Of a stretch of DNA of 64,000 nt, positions 44,925 through 57,138 are shown piece after piece. The stretch comes from Posidonia oceanica (lineage: Eukaryota; Streptophyta; Magnoliopsida; Alismatales; Posidoniaceae): contig JAZBRS010000075.1 of NCBI GenBank assembly GCA_037176725.1, positions 71,550,001-71,614,000 on the forward strand. The letters run 5' to 3'. The notes below the pieces were generated by a model. The model had not been told where the DNA came from. It ran no database searches and saw only the letters and a program-made list of their open reading frames with translations. Position numbers and translations under genes: made by a program. Within the stretch, counting starts at the first letter, position 1, and every line of letters begins with the position of its first letter.

Positions 44925-47840
44925 CTAGTCCCTAACTTCAATAAGTATACTCAGTAACCTTGAGCAGCGTTGTGATTGTCCCGCGCTCGGCCACGACAGG
45001 TCTCGCACCGCTGCCATAGCTCGCGATGCGATCGTACCGTGAGAGAGGAGGGGGAAACCACGGTCAGCAGTGAATCTGAAGAGAAAACTCGACTTGAAAA
45101 CACTGGGAAACTGACGAAGAACGCAAAGGAAAATAAACAAAAGACAATGAGTCGCCACCTAATCTATTAAAACGGGAAGATTAGGAAAATCGTATGAAAA
45201 CATGCGAGAAAAACTCAAGTAATGAGAAAACATGCCAATCCGGTACAAATGTATATGACATAAGGTCAATGTGGTCCAAAGAAAGGGTAAGGACTCCTGT
45301 TACGTACGGAGAAGGTGTTAGACACCCCTGACACGCCTGAGGAATCGATCTTTCTTGGCTTTTCCGCTCTTGTGTGGTAAATGTTGTAAATAAATGCCGG
45401 TTTATATTCGTCCAAAAGCGGTGTGCAAGATGTAATTTGATAAACCATACAAAGCTTAGCAAATCTGTTAAAGCGACTAATTAAGGCGAAAAAATGCCAT
45501 AAAAATGTAGAAATAGGCCAAGGAAATAAGACCGAGGTGCAAAATCAGAGAACCATTGCTGTACTACAAGCCTGGATGTCAAAACATGCTCTGAAAGCAA
45601 TCAAACACCAAAAACAAGGTTCGAGTCGAAAGTGATTCAAAGAACTGGATGCAACCTACTTAAACCGTTGGACGCTGGATTAACCAGCGTCTAATGTAGG
45701 ACGCGGTAATATCCTGCGTCCAACACAGAAGTCAGATAAAACTTGCAGAAAACATGCATGCTTGGAAGAGGAGTTTCCTATGCGATGTAAAAATTAATGG
45801 ATAGATAAACCATGTCAAGCAGATAAGCCATGCCAAGGGATCAAAGCAGCAATACAGAAATCGAATGCAAGCGATGAACCTATTTTAAACAAGCAGAGGC
45901 CATTGAACGCTGCTATCAACAACGTCCAACATTGGACACTGGAATTCCAACGTCCAACACCTGAGCTTGGATTTTGAAAATATGCATGCATGCTAAGTGA
46001 TTTAACATGACGTTGATACAATATTGTAATGGGAAAACATGCAGATCATGGTATGAAAGCAAGATGAGAAGCAAAAAGATTTTTAAGAAGAAATCACAGG
46101 TATGTAACTGATCCGAAACAAAGCATGTTATTAGACACAATAAGAACCTGTATCTTACATAAAACGCAAAAGGACTAAGCGTCCAATATGCAGAAAATAG
46201 AGACAAAAGCTTATCATGCAAACTTGATAAAAAAAGCCATGATACAAACCTGCAAATGACTGAAAAGAAGCTCAGATCCCAACATGCAAACATGGAGAAG
46301 GCAGGCATATCAAGTAAAAGCAAGTTAAAGGTGCTAAGATGCAAGATGAAACTCAAGAGTGTAAGACGTGGGAGTGGCCAACGTCTTACATAAGACGCAT
46401 GATGCCTTACGTCCTACACCCTGGCAGACTATTATGAAGAACCAAAGGGGAAACCCAAGCCAAAAACAAACACTAGATTCCTATCATGACATCCAGATGC
46501 GTAAGAGGAAGCATGCAAGATATTAAATTATGTAGGATAGCATTTTAAGTCACAGCAGCAAGGAAGGAAATCAAGCAAACACAGCAAGGGTGTTGGACGC
46601 TATCATGGGTTGCATCCAACGTTGGATGCACCAGATTGTGCGTCTAACAAGTCGGGGAACTTCCCGACTAGAATCGATGCTCGAATCGATCCAAAACTGT
46701 AAAATAACTAGTTAGGAAGCATCAACATGCAACAACGATCATGATAATATATTTAAAATCAAAAATAGGTGCGTGGATCGCTCCACCCACCTCCTCCCAC
46801 TTGCCGCCGGCGTTCATGGCTTTTTCGGCCATCTGGATGACTGGAGAGCCATGAAGCTTGGCTGTGAGGCTCTGGTATGATGAGGAAGGAGATGGGGGAT
46901 GCACGAGAGAGAAGAATTTACCTGTACGTGGCCCGGAGGTGCTGTGTGCTTGGCCGGCCAGAGATGATAGACGGTAGTGGACTGCAGCGCGGATGGATGG
47001 GCTGGAAGCGAGGGGAATGCTCGGGAATGTGCTTCTCACACGAGGGGAGCTCTTTGAACTGCTCTCGGAGGTTGGGAAGCTCTGGTGGTCTCTCAATTCT
47101 CTCTGGAATGCGCGGGCAAGTGTGGCAACGGCTGAAGGAGATGGGTTGGGTTGGTTTTGAGTGGTCAAGCCTGCAAAAGGGGTTCTGGTGGCAGGGTAAG
47201 GTGGAGAGGAGATTGTGCGATCGTGGAGGCATGGGTGCGAGGTCGTGGGAGGTATCAAACGTGGTGAAAGTCACAGGGAAGTGTCAGCTGGCATGGGTGG
47301 CCGTTTGCGCAGGAGGAGGACTGTAGGGCGGCTAAGGCTTGGCTAGGCGGTTCTGGTGCGAGGCACCGGTTCATGGGCCGAGCTAAGTGGCTGAGCGGTC
47401 TATGGGAAGCGGTGGTGTTGGCGGAGGACGGCCCTGGGCGCGGCGGAAGGCGACCAAAAGGGCTGTTGCGGCCAACGCGTTGGATGCTGGCTAGAGTAGC
47501 GTCCAATGTAGGACGTTGACAATTGTAGCGTCCAACGTTGGACGCTGGCACAGCTAGCGTCTAACGTCCCAAGGAGGTTTCAAGAGGTATTTTTGGATTT
47601 TGGCTTAGGTTAAGGCTTAGATTTAGGCTTAGGATTGGCTTAGGTACGGTTTAGGTGAGGTTTAGGTGGGTTTTAGGTTTGGATACGGTTTTGGGCTAGG
47701 TTTGGGATTAGACCAAGGATTAGGTCAAGGAGGTGAGGGTCTGCCGTGCTGCATTTCGAGTAAGCTTCCAAAAAGGTCTATCAACGAATAGTCGTCGAAA
47801 CGGAATGTCTACACTCGGTAACTAGAAGAGTAGTTAATAT
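44925..47840 (-). mobile_element. non-coding LTR-type retroelement region, probably gypsy
   Basis: No coding domain. It contains ACGTACGGAGAAGGTGTTAG near 45302, a phrase widespread in plant gypsy LTRs or leaders, and GTCGAAACGGAATGTCTACAC near 47793. It also contains many GCGTCC/GGACGC words like those in the LTRs at 11564 and 61607 (45660-47575). On the minus strand, a unit near 46360-46440 aligns with 61750-61815. The frames at 46722-47551 overlap on both strands and look like GC-driven chance. Termini were not found, so boundaries are approximate. Confidence 0.5.
45660..47575. repeat. dispersed palindromic GCGTCC/GGACGC word pairs
   Basis: At least five clusters: about 45667-45722, 45904-45962, 46365-46428, 46588-46650 and 47468-47573. 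The cleanest is the perfect 20-bp palindrome AGCGTCCAACGTTGGACGCT at 47527-47546. In each cluster a GCGTC(C/T)...(G/A)GACGC core is flanked at 10-25 bp by outward half-words such as GTTGGACGC and GCGTCCAACAC. Confidence 0.8.
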
Positions 47841-48059
47841 AAAATCTGAATATGATTATACTTGAGGATGTTTGTTATAAGAGCTCCTGTATTTGCACGT
47901 GAGCTTCTTACATATAACTCATAATCTACTTACATGGTTTACCTCTTTTTTTTCCTATAAGCCATTTTGAGGGAATATGACATTTTTTGTAAGTCAAAAC
48001 AATCGCCCGTAGGTGACCAACTTACATGATTTACACTTCCACTTACATGCAAACATTCA

Positions 48060-48306
48060 AGCTCTAAGAGTATTTATTGTATTTTAATGTCATTTTTTTA
48101 GAACGTGAATGTAAGTTGTCTTAGATGTATGTTATTACTTACTTTAACTTATCCTAAAGTTTTAAATTGAAAATAGAAGTTTTTGGTTTATTTCCATGGA
48201 CTTCCGTATTTTTACCATTTTTCCACTGATATTTCCATTAATGTTCGACACGTTTGCTATTTTTTAAGGATCAAAATATGCCACAAACCAATGTTTTAAA
48301 ACTTTG
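48060..48306 (+). mobile_element. hAT 3' end, solo
   Basis: Matches the 3' end of the hAT relic (60540-60784) and, inverted, the left part of the MITE at 50269-50974. Shared words are ACTTTAACTTATCCTA, TCCATGRACTTCCGTA, CTGATATTTCCA and a terminal GTTTTAAAAC. No coding sequence is attached. Confidence 0.65.
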
Positions 48307-48429
48307 TTGTGCCATAAATAATTCATTGATCTCCATGCAGACCTTGGCTCTTCCATCCACAAATCTATGGAACTATTATTCAAACACAAGTAATTTTATT
48401 CGAAAAACATAACTTGAATATATATGTAT

Positions 48430-49030
48430 AATTATAATTCAACTACGACTGTATAACTATCATTTAACCATAATAATTCAAAGACATAAATTAAATTACT
48501 AAGTAAGTGACAAGCATAAGTAAACAACTAAGTAACTAGATAATCAAATTATGCCAACTAGTGATAAGCACATGCAAAACTACACATCACAAATCATTTT
48601 ACAATAAATAATTTAAAATTTTTATTTTTGTAGTTTAAATTATACCTTCATTATCTTGCATATTTTGATCTTCACTTTGTTCAATCATCAATGTACATGT
48701 TTTTAATATGTTGAGCATCCCTTGTAAGTACTAAATATGTAGAGACTATGTGAAATTAGTATATATATTACATATAGTATTGTCAATTTTAATTTAATAT
48801 TTAAACATGTTACCTAACACTATTCATTATCATCTTCTTCCTAACTCCACCAGACCAACCACACGATATGAAGGATGGAGTACACTGACCACACCACACG
48901 AAGGACGGAGCAACAAACACGAAGCTTTGCCACCAATCGAGTTGAAATTTTATATTTCTTCTTGATCTTCTTGATTTTTATTTTTACCGATCGGGGTTGG
49001 TAAAAGGTGGAAACATTGATTGAAATAACT
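48430..49030 (-). repeat. dispersed repeat, copy B
   Basis: Inverted copy of 27550-28197. It has ACCACACGATATGAAGGATG, CCACACGAAGGACGGAGCAA and CTTGCATATTTTGATCTTC as reverse complements of the copy A landmarks. The copies carry small indels, and copy B lacks the CACTA insertion. Confidence 0.75.
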
Positions 49031-49079
49031 TACCAATCCTTCATATGGTGGGGAGGGTCCTTTAATAGTATAGATTTGT

Positions 49080-49430
49080 TTGCTTGAGTGGTTGGAAATG
49101 GAGAAAGTTTCAACATACTGACTTAAATGGCACAATAAGACACATTATTGTTGTTGCTATCGTGGTTACTGCAGATGCAGTTTGTTTTTTTGTAAGCAGT
49201 AGAATTCAGTACCGGTATTTTTCATTCATGAAATGGATTTGGAGAGTTGAAGCAGCACCTCCAAATGTGAGGTTTTTTCATGCGAGTTTGTTTGGGGTCG
49301 TTATCAACCAAAGTTAGACAATGCAACCCAGCGGTGAACTGTCATGAGGCAGAAGAAGATGAACATATGTTTTCTTTGCAAAGATTTTCTGTAGTCCTCT
49401 CAGTGGTAGAGCACAAAGAAAAGTAGGGCA
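49080..49430 (+). pseudogene. LINE C-terminal (zf-RVT) fragment
   Basis: Two frames joined by a frameshift near 49300 read KWIWRVEAAPPNVRFFHASL and then TKVRQCNPAVNCHEAEEDEH followed by MFSLQRF. This fits the zinc-binding region after plant LINE reverse transcriptases (WKWIW...PPKVRFF...C..C...E...H.F..C). One of the Cys positions is lost. It is isolated from any LINE core. Confidence 0.6.
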
Positions 49431-50260
49431 CAACCAAAAAGTAGATACTAAAGATATTATATCACTAGCTGGAATTTGTGGTAACTCTAAAACTGCATGT
49501 CGTTAAAGGGTTTCATTTCACCTTAGTTCTTTTAGAATCTTGTTATAATATCTTTTTTCCTTTCCATGATTCAACTTGTGGACACTTGGTGCAATTGTTT
49601 GAAAGTTCATAGTGAAAAGAAGTACCCACTTCTTTCCTTACGGTTACATATGATATGGATGGGATTTTGGTAGTTATTAAATTATGCTTATAACATTTTG
49701 CTTTATTATATTATATTTTCAATAGTTAGTAATTTATATAATGACTTGTTTTGTTTCACATGATATAAGAATGGATTCCGATTATAATCAAGCAAAGCTC
49801 TCTCTTTTGAGGTAACTTAAACTCTTGGTTGTTTAAACTTATTTATTAAAGTCTTCTAAATATATGGTGGTGGTTTTAATTTCTTTAAAAAAAACAATTT
49901 TTTTTTATAATAGTTGATATTGCTTGTTTTATGCATTAAAAATATGCAGGGTTTGATGAAGGGCATGTGGGATGCTATTGAAGTATGTTGTTCAATGATG
50001 AAAAAAGATGTTGATAAAGGTTTCTTATTATTTTGAGTTATGACTCATTAATAATACAAGTAATGTTTATCCCATGAGTTTGAGAATGGTGCATGTACTT
50101 GATTTGCATTGTTAGAGCCACCAAAATCCATAAGAAAAAAGTTTGGTCAAATGACCTAAAATGGGCAAAAAATGCAACTCAATATACAGAAAAAAGAAAG
50201 AAAGAAGGAAAGTAGAAAAAAAAATTCTGAGTTATGGCACATCAACAACCTTCATTTTCT
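49431..50260. other. no gene recognised
   Basis: AT-rich sequence with A- and T-runs and no motifs identified. Confidence 0.4.
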
Positions 50261-50268
50261 CTTATGAC

Positions 50269-50974
50269 TAAGGTTCTAAACGTCGATTTCGTGTCGAACT
50301 TCGGTCCGAAAAAAATAGGAAACATGTTAGACATCGATGAAAATGTCGGTGGAAACGCGGTAAATTTACGGAAGTCCATGAAAAAAAAAATTAAATTTTG
50401 ATTTGAAACTCTAGGCTAAGCTAAAGTAAGTAATAATCTATATTTAGGATTGCTTAGATCAATTTTTCTAAAAATGTATCACATTAAAATACACTACATA
50501 AACTTAATATAAATGTCCTAAAGCATAAATAGTACCTAAAAATACTTAATAAATGTATAAATCATACTTAAAAATAATTAGTATATACTTAAAATGAATA
50601 GTTCTCACAATACTTATTATTGAGAGAAAATAAAGTTAAGAGAATACTTAAGTGTTGGAGATATAGAATCTGATTGAGGATTACCTTAGATGTTGCTACT
50701 TCATAGATTTATGTAATATCAAGTAATTAATATCAAAACATAAAAAAACCTATGATCGAAATTTCGTCCGTGTCGGTACTAAAAATGAACATGTCGACCG
50801 AAATGTGATTCTCGTGTTGTAAAAACTCGACATATCGGTCGACACAGTTGACATGCTAGACTCGGGACCGAAATTACCATCGAAATCCAACATTCATCGA
50901 TTTTCTCCTTAATGTCGTTTTCCTATTTTGTATTTCCGACATTTCGCTGACACAGACTAATGTTTGTAACCATG
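50269..50974 (-). mobile_element. hAT MITE (706 bp) with perfect 8-bp target duplication
   Basis: Flanked by CTTATGAC at 50261-50268 and 50975-50982. The ends TAAGGTTCTAAAC and (reverse complement) CATGGTTACAAAC form imperfect terminal inverted repeats (9 of 13). Its left half is the inverted equivalent of the hAT relic 3' end at 60540-60784 (AAATTTACGGAAGTCCATGAA, AAAGTAAGTAATAATCTATA). An 8-bp duplication is the hAT signature. It is non-coding, so it is a deletion derivative of that family. Its interior is rich in TCGG/CCGA words such as ATATCGGTCGACA. Confidence 0.85.
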
Positions 50975-50982
50975 CTTATGAC

Positions 50983-51199
50983 AATGCATCCTCTTGATGG
51001 CCAACGACTTCCCCTACTAGCCTATCAACGTTTAACTTCGCTTGATTAGAAGCTGGTCCATTCCTCCTGACAGCAATGCATCTGATAAGGCTCATCCTAC
51101 GTGCATAATGCCCTCTAGTGTTTTTTCACTAACAGTACTTCCTGTTTTAGGCTTCAGCACACAGTTGATTCATGAATCCATCCTTTGATTTCAAAAGAA
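50983..51199. other. no gene recognised
   Basis: Short spacer. It may contain further minus-strand LINE sequence too decayed to call. Confidence 0.3.
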
Positions 51200-51765
51200 A
51201 ATCCTGTCCAAGTACATTCTGTAAACATCACAAGGATTTAGAGTTGACTTTGAAAGCCACTCTGCACAGCCAATTTTTCTGAGCTGTAAGCTCCATTGAA
51301 ATATCCATCTTGGGAATTAATGTAAAGTATTATCAACATAATGACAGTAGCCTTGTAAGCATTGCTTAACATACTCTTAACAAAGAAACCTTTTGCAGCT
51401 TCAGTCATATACTTCTTAATTATTTCCCTGCAACTTGTAAAGAAACTTCCTGTTAAACCATCTTGTCCAGGTGAATGATCACCTTGAATGGGAAAAAACT
51501 TGCCTCAGTCACTTCCTCTTCAGTAGAAAACTAGAAAATCATCAGTCTAGGGTTGTCTGTCTGTTTCCATCTGTATCAAACTCATGATGACTATTGTCAA
51601 ATCTGCACATCCATTTGCTTTCTCTCATTAGAAGATCTTTAAAAAAACTCATGTTGGCTTCTTTGAATTTGTTCCATTCATTATATCTCTTGTTTTGAAG
51701 TATTGAATCTATTTTGTAGGACATTTTATCGATGCTAAAGCAAGAGAGTATTAGTATTTATGCTT
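51200..51765 (-). pseudogene. LINE ORF2 fragment, minus strand
   Basis: Minus-strand frames read KFKEANMSFFKDLLMRESKW, then (after frameshifts) GDHSPGQDGLTGSFFTSC, EIIKKYMTEAAKGFF. This is the start of a LINE reverse transcriptase (usual form G.SPGPDGF...FF..CWEIIK.D...AVK.FF). There are several stops and frame changes. It is not continuous with the plus-strand LINE that follows. Confidence 0.65.
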
Positions 51766-52339
51766 CCATCTCCTTCCTTTCCCCAGAAAAAACTCCAATT
51801 TTTGCAGAATCTCTACCTTTAAAAGGGTTATTTAACTGCTTCTATATCAGTTCATCGCATTGTTCCTGTAATTGAATGTCTTAACTGCTTAATATGCTTT
51901 ATCTTATTTTCCATTCTCATAATAATATTCCCAAAACTGAAAAAACCTTAATTAAGCTCATAAAAATAATATCATTGCTACGGATGTGGATTATTGAAAA
52001 GGATAAAACATGATATTCTGATATTTTTTGCACCTTCTCTGAATCTAATTACATGCTAGCATTGATATTATGATTTCATTAGACCTAGAATTTGTTGCTA
52101 CAATTTATTCAACAATCTCTGAATTTTGAGAATTTAACAAACTCAGTAGCATTATTCTGCTGAGGCATAGCTTCACTTGTTAATATTATGCATCTCAATA
52201 CCGCTTAAAATGAAAATTCTGCATCTCAATAAGAGTTCTCAAACCGACGAAAGCTGCATTCAACATTCCCTTCAGTTAATCATTTATATTTAAAGTGGGG
52301 AGCTCTTAACGTTTTCCTTAAGCATCCTACTGTTTCTTA
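51766..52339. other. no gene recognised
   Basis: AT-rich, with nothing identified. The 5' end of the plus-strand LINE lies somewhere near its right edge. Confidence 0.4.
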
Positions 52340-52410
52340 CAGTTTCTGGGAGGGTATTCAAGCTTCATGAAGTACTTGCTATCAATGGACAAGAAGGTGT
52401 TCTTGTTGCC

Positions 52411-53001
52411 ATGATTTTCCAAACTCTCAAGAGGGACCTTGTGGTGGTGGACAAACTTGATTTCTGTTGGGACGATGACCCCGAGGTTCGGGTGATGTTG
52501 GTGGCTGTGTTCCAAGAAGAGGATGAAGAAGGCAAGGACAGGGATGATTCCGTGGAGGTATTGGTTAATAGTGGTAGCAAAGGTGGAACTGATGTGGAGA
52601 TTGTTAATGCAGATGGTAACATGGATGTGGACGAGGTAAATGGCATCGTAAGTGGTGATGGTATTGCTCCAGAGGCTAACACAGTTGGTAGCAAGGAAAG
52701 TGCAGATGGTAGCAAGGATGCGGGTGAGACAGTGGCTGGAGTTCACGTGAATAACGGTGGTGATGACGCTTTGGTTGAATCTGATCAAAAAGGTCTTGGC
52801 CTTGTGATCAAACGCTGGCCTGGGAGGCCTCGGAAGCATATCTCATCGTCAATTGATGGCCAGGCAAGCCGCTCTGAGGGCTTTCATCTCGTGCAAAGCA
52901 AGGGAGGAAGGGGTGGCCGAGTCACAAGTAGTAAGTCTTTCTCAGGCTCTCGAAATTCCTTTGATATTCTTTCCAATGAAGATGATCATATGGAATGCTA
53001 G
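52411..53001 (+). pseudogene. LINE ORF1 C-terminal fragment
   Basis: An open frame of about 196 codons with an acidic, Val-Asp-rich linker and a basic patch (KRWPGRPRKHISSS), ending FDILSNEDDHMEC. Plant LINE ORF1 proteins end with such an acidic linker and an AT-hook-like RGRP/PGRPRK motif. The frame runs into the start of the endonuclease (ATGATCATATGGAATGC), as in other plant LINEs. The N-terminal DUF4283 and zinc knuckle are missing. Confidence 0.6.
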
Positions 53002-56000
53002 GAGGGGTTGGCAATCACCCCACCATAAGGAGGTTGAAGTATCTTAAAAAAAACTAATAATCCTCAAATGGTGGCTATTCTGGAACCTATGATTGAAGTT
53101 GAGAAAGGTGAATATCTCAAGGATACTCTTGGGTTTGATAGTTTTGTTGCTAATGAGGATGCTATGGCTAAAATATGGGTGTTTAGTGGGATCTCTTTAC
53201 AGTTGGATATTATTGATACTTTTGAACAAACCCTCACTGTTTCAATCTTTGACAATGATGTGGTAGAGTTTGTGTTACCTTTGTGTATGCTAGCTGTGAT
53301 GGAATTGAACATCGTCGTCTGTGGGAGTACTTGGTCTCTGTACATCAGATGAATCTTAATTTACCTTGGTGTGTGGTGGGAGATTTCAATTCAGTGCTAT
53401 CTGTGTCAGAAAAGAAGGGCGGTAGGTTGCCAAGACAACTTTATATAGAAGACTTTATGGAGTGCTTGTCTGCTTGTATGCTCTATGATGTAGGTTTTGT
53501 TGGGTCTTCTTTCACATGGTGTAATAGTCAGCATGGGCACAACATAATCTTGGCTAGACTGGACATATGTTTGTTGAATGGATATTGTCAGAATTTTCAG
53601 GTCAAAGTTACTCACCTTGCTCGTGTTAACTCTGATCATTTGCCTTTGTTGGTAGGTGTTTCTGCTTCACAGGATTTTGGTCCTTGCCCATTTAAATTCT
53701 TGGACATGTGGTTGGAAGATGCATCTTGCCTTCAAGTTGTGAAGCAGTCTTGGGAGCAGCCGGTGAAAGATGAGGGTGATACGTCTTTTCGTTGGTTTAT
53801 GAAAATTAATCGGCTAAAAAATGCCTTGAGTATGTGGAATAGGAATTGTTTTGGGAATATTTTTGAAAATGTCAAGAAGGCAGAGGAAGATTTGGCTAGT
53901 GTTCAAGGCTTTCTTGATGATAACTTCAGTGAAGATCACTTGCAGCAAGTGGCTCAGGCTCAACAGAATTTTGACAAAGTCACATTCTTTTTTGACAAAG
54001 CTTTTAGGCAGGAGGAGAAATTTTGGTACCAAAAGTCACATTGCAAATGGCTGAGGGAGGGAAACAGGAAAACATCTTTTTTCCATAATATGGTGAAGCA
54101 ACGTTGGCGACACAATTCTATTCAAGCCATAAAGGGAGCTAATGATGATTGGATTCATGATATCAAAGGTATTCAGGATGCTAGCGACAATTTTTTCTAG
54201 GAATTATTCAAGTCAAAAGGGAATTTGGTGGATGAATCCCTTATGGATTGTATACCTAGAATGATTACTGATGAGGATTATTTGTCTCTTATGAGGATGC
54301 CGGATATGGAGAAGATTTATGTTACTCTTCGGTCCATGCCTGTTGAGGCAGCTGTGGGGCCTGTTGGTTTCCCATTATCTTTCTTCTTGGCGGCTTGGGA
54401 CATAATTAAGGAGGATTTATTTGCCTTGGTCACTTACTTCTTTCGGGGGGTGGGGATCTTATGCACAGAAGTGTTTCAACCTCTATGATGTGCTTGATTC
54501 CTAAGGTAGACAATCCAATTAGTTTTGCTCAGTTTCGTCCTATTAGTGTTGGAAATGTTGCTTCAAATGTTTGTTCTAAGATTCTGAACAATCGACTGGT
54601 TTCGAGGCTTCCTCAGTTAATTAGTGCAGAGAAGGCAGGATTTGTTAAGGGAAGGGATATTTTTTATTACATTCAGCTGGCACAGGAGCTTATTATGGAT
54701 ATTGACAAGAAATGTAAATGAGGCAATGTCGTCTTCAAGCTTGATATGTTGAAAGCATATGATAGGATGGAATGATCTTTCTTGTTTAAGGTGCTTCAAA
54801 AGTTTGGCTTCTCAGAAAGGTTTGTGGATCTTGTTAGGCGCACACTTTCCAATAACCGGTTCACGGTTATTATTAATGGGAAGCAGTCTAGATTTTTTAA
54901 ATCATCTAGAGGGCTTAAACAGGGAAATCCTCTATCTCGAACCTTATTTTTTCTTGCTCAGGAGGTGTTCAGTAGAGGTATTTCTTTCTTATTCAATTGT
55001 GGGCTATGCCAAAGATACCATATGTCTGGTAGAAGAAGTCTTGCTTCCACTCATTTATTCTTTGCAGATGATGCATTACTATTTTGTAGAGCAGCTGGTC
55101 CTTCGGTTTCCAATTTTATGGATTTTATTGAAAGATATGAGGCTTCTTCTGGTCAGCGGATGGGGAGGAACAAGTGTAGCCATTACTGGCATCAGTCTTC
55201 TGATAGAAATGGATTGCTGGAACGTCGTACAGGCTTTTTCAAAGGGATCCTGACCGTTGATATACTTGGAAGCCCCGATTGCAGCTGGGCGTTTTAAAGG
55301 GATCTATTTCAAGCCTCTGGTTGAGAAGATTCGAAAAAACATTGATGGTTGGAGTTCCAAATTCCTGAACATGACTGGCAGGTTAGTCTTGGTGAAAAGT
55401 GTGCTTTCGTCCATTCCAATACACATTCTATTCGTCTTAAAAATTCTAGGTCATGTGATAGATGAGATTGATCAGATGATTCGTAATTTTCTGTGGGGCT
55501 ATAAAGATGGTAGAAAACTTTATCATTGGGTTAGATGGGAGTATTGCACGAGATCTTTGAATGAGATGGGGTTAAGCATTCGTAAATTTGCAGATGTGCA
55601 TCTTCTATTCAAAATCAAAAATTACTGGAAGCTTCTTCTTAAAGAGTCTTTGTGGAGTATTTTATGTGCAACAAAATACAAGGCTACTTTAAAAGATTGG
55701 TATGCTCAAATTCCTACTTTTGCTTCTGTTCGTTGGAAGCCTCTTGTGTCAGTCATGCCATGGGTAATTTCTCAATCTTGCTGGCTTATTAATAAATGAG
55801 ATAGTTCTTTCTGGATGGACAAATGGTATGATAATGGTATTCTATTTAATCATTTGGAGCATCTTCCTTTTACTGATCTCAATGCCAAGGTTGTAGACGT
55901 CTTCTACAACAAGGACCTGTTTGTAGACCAAGTTGATGGAGATGAGAAGAGTGTGTTCAATATGTGGCGTGTTTTTATGGAGCTATATGTTGATTGGCAA

Positions 56001-57138
56001 GGCACAAAAGATAGGCTTATTTGGTTGCCAACATCCGATGGAAAATTTACAATCAGAAGTGCGTGGCAGACTATCAATACTAATGGTCTGATGGTTGGTA
56101 AGAAAAAGTGGATTTGGTTTGCTCTGTTACCTCCCAAGTTGTCTCTGTTTTTGTGGAAAATTAGTTGGAATGCTGTGGTGGTTGATGTTAATATTCAGAA
56201 AAAGGTTGTTTAGGTTGCCTCCAAGTGTAATTGTTGTGTTCATTCACAGGTGGAGACTCTTGATCATCTTCTTTTATATGGGGAGTTAGTTATGAAATTC
56301 TGGGAGTTTTTTGCTACTGCTCTTCAAATGCAAGTACATAAGGATGTGACGTCCATTATTCTTGCTTGGCATAATTATGCAAAGGAATCCTCTTTTAGAC
56401 ATACACTCATAGGATTATTATCGAACTTCATTTGTTGGCATACGTGGAAGGAACGATGTAATAGAAGATTTTCTGGAATATATCGTAGCTGGAAACAGAT
56501 CTCTGTGGTGATTATTGCTGAATGCAACTTCATGTTGGGGGAGAAAAAATTCATATCTTTGGGAGGACACGCCTGTGATCTACAGCATATTGGATTTCAG
56601 ATCCCTATTCTGTTGGATGATAGTTGTATTATTATTAGATGGCTTCCTCCAAGTAATGGACTCAAAGAAAATGTGATGGTTCTTCAGTTGTTTCTGGTGC
56701 AAGAGGAGGTGGTTTGGTTAGGGATGCAAGTGGACGTGTTCATCTGGCTTTTTCACATTATTATGGTGCAATTAGCAACAATGAAGCTGTGATGAGGGCC
56801 GCTTGGAACATCCTGGTTCTTTGTGAGGAGCAAGGCCTTAACGTGACAGATATAGAGTTTGACTCTCTTCAGGTGGTTCTTATGCTACAGTAGAAAATTG
56901 ATGCAATTGGAAATGTAATATCTGGTGCTGTAGGATTTTGAAAAGATTTTTCTTCACTATTTCTCATTGCTATCGTGAAGGGAATGGAGCAGCTGATTTC
57001 TTGGCTAAGGAGGGCAGCAGATCCCACAAAAATGTAGAGTATCAAGGCTTCACTGAGCTCCCCAAAGAACTTAAGGGTATATGCAATCTTGACAAATGGG
57101 AGGTACCTAATTTGCGAACTAGGAAGAGTACATATTAG
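52988..57138 (+). pseudogene. LINE ORF2: endonuclease, reverse transcriptase, RNase H
   Basis: The endonuclease begins MIIWNAR and has VVGDFNSVLS, GSSFTWCN, LARLDICLLN and SDHLPLL (53280-53670). The reverse transcriptase has PISVGNVASNVCSKIL, KLDMLKAYDRME, RGLKQGNPLSRTLFF (usual GDPLSP altered) and an intact FADDALLF (about 55068). After it come MTGRLVLVKSVLSSIPIHI, DRLIWLPTSDGKFTIRSAW and PPKLSLFLWKISWNAVV. An RNase H domain (about 56660-57040) has GGGLVRDASGRVH, SNNEAVMRAAW, EFDSLQVV and REGNGAADFLAKEGS. Stops near 54200, 54720, 55797, 56211 and 56891 plus frameshifts near 53015, 53283, 54470 and 55290 disable it. RNase H at the end marks an L1 subgroup common in plants. Confidence 0.88.

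Noticed and set aside
46722..47551. Frames of 98-178 codons on both strands
   Set aside because: Several frames are open at once in a GC-rich non-coding retroelement region. None has recognisable motifs.
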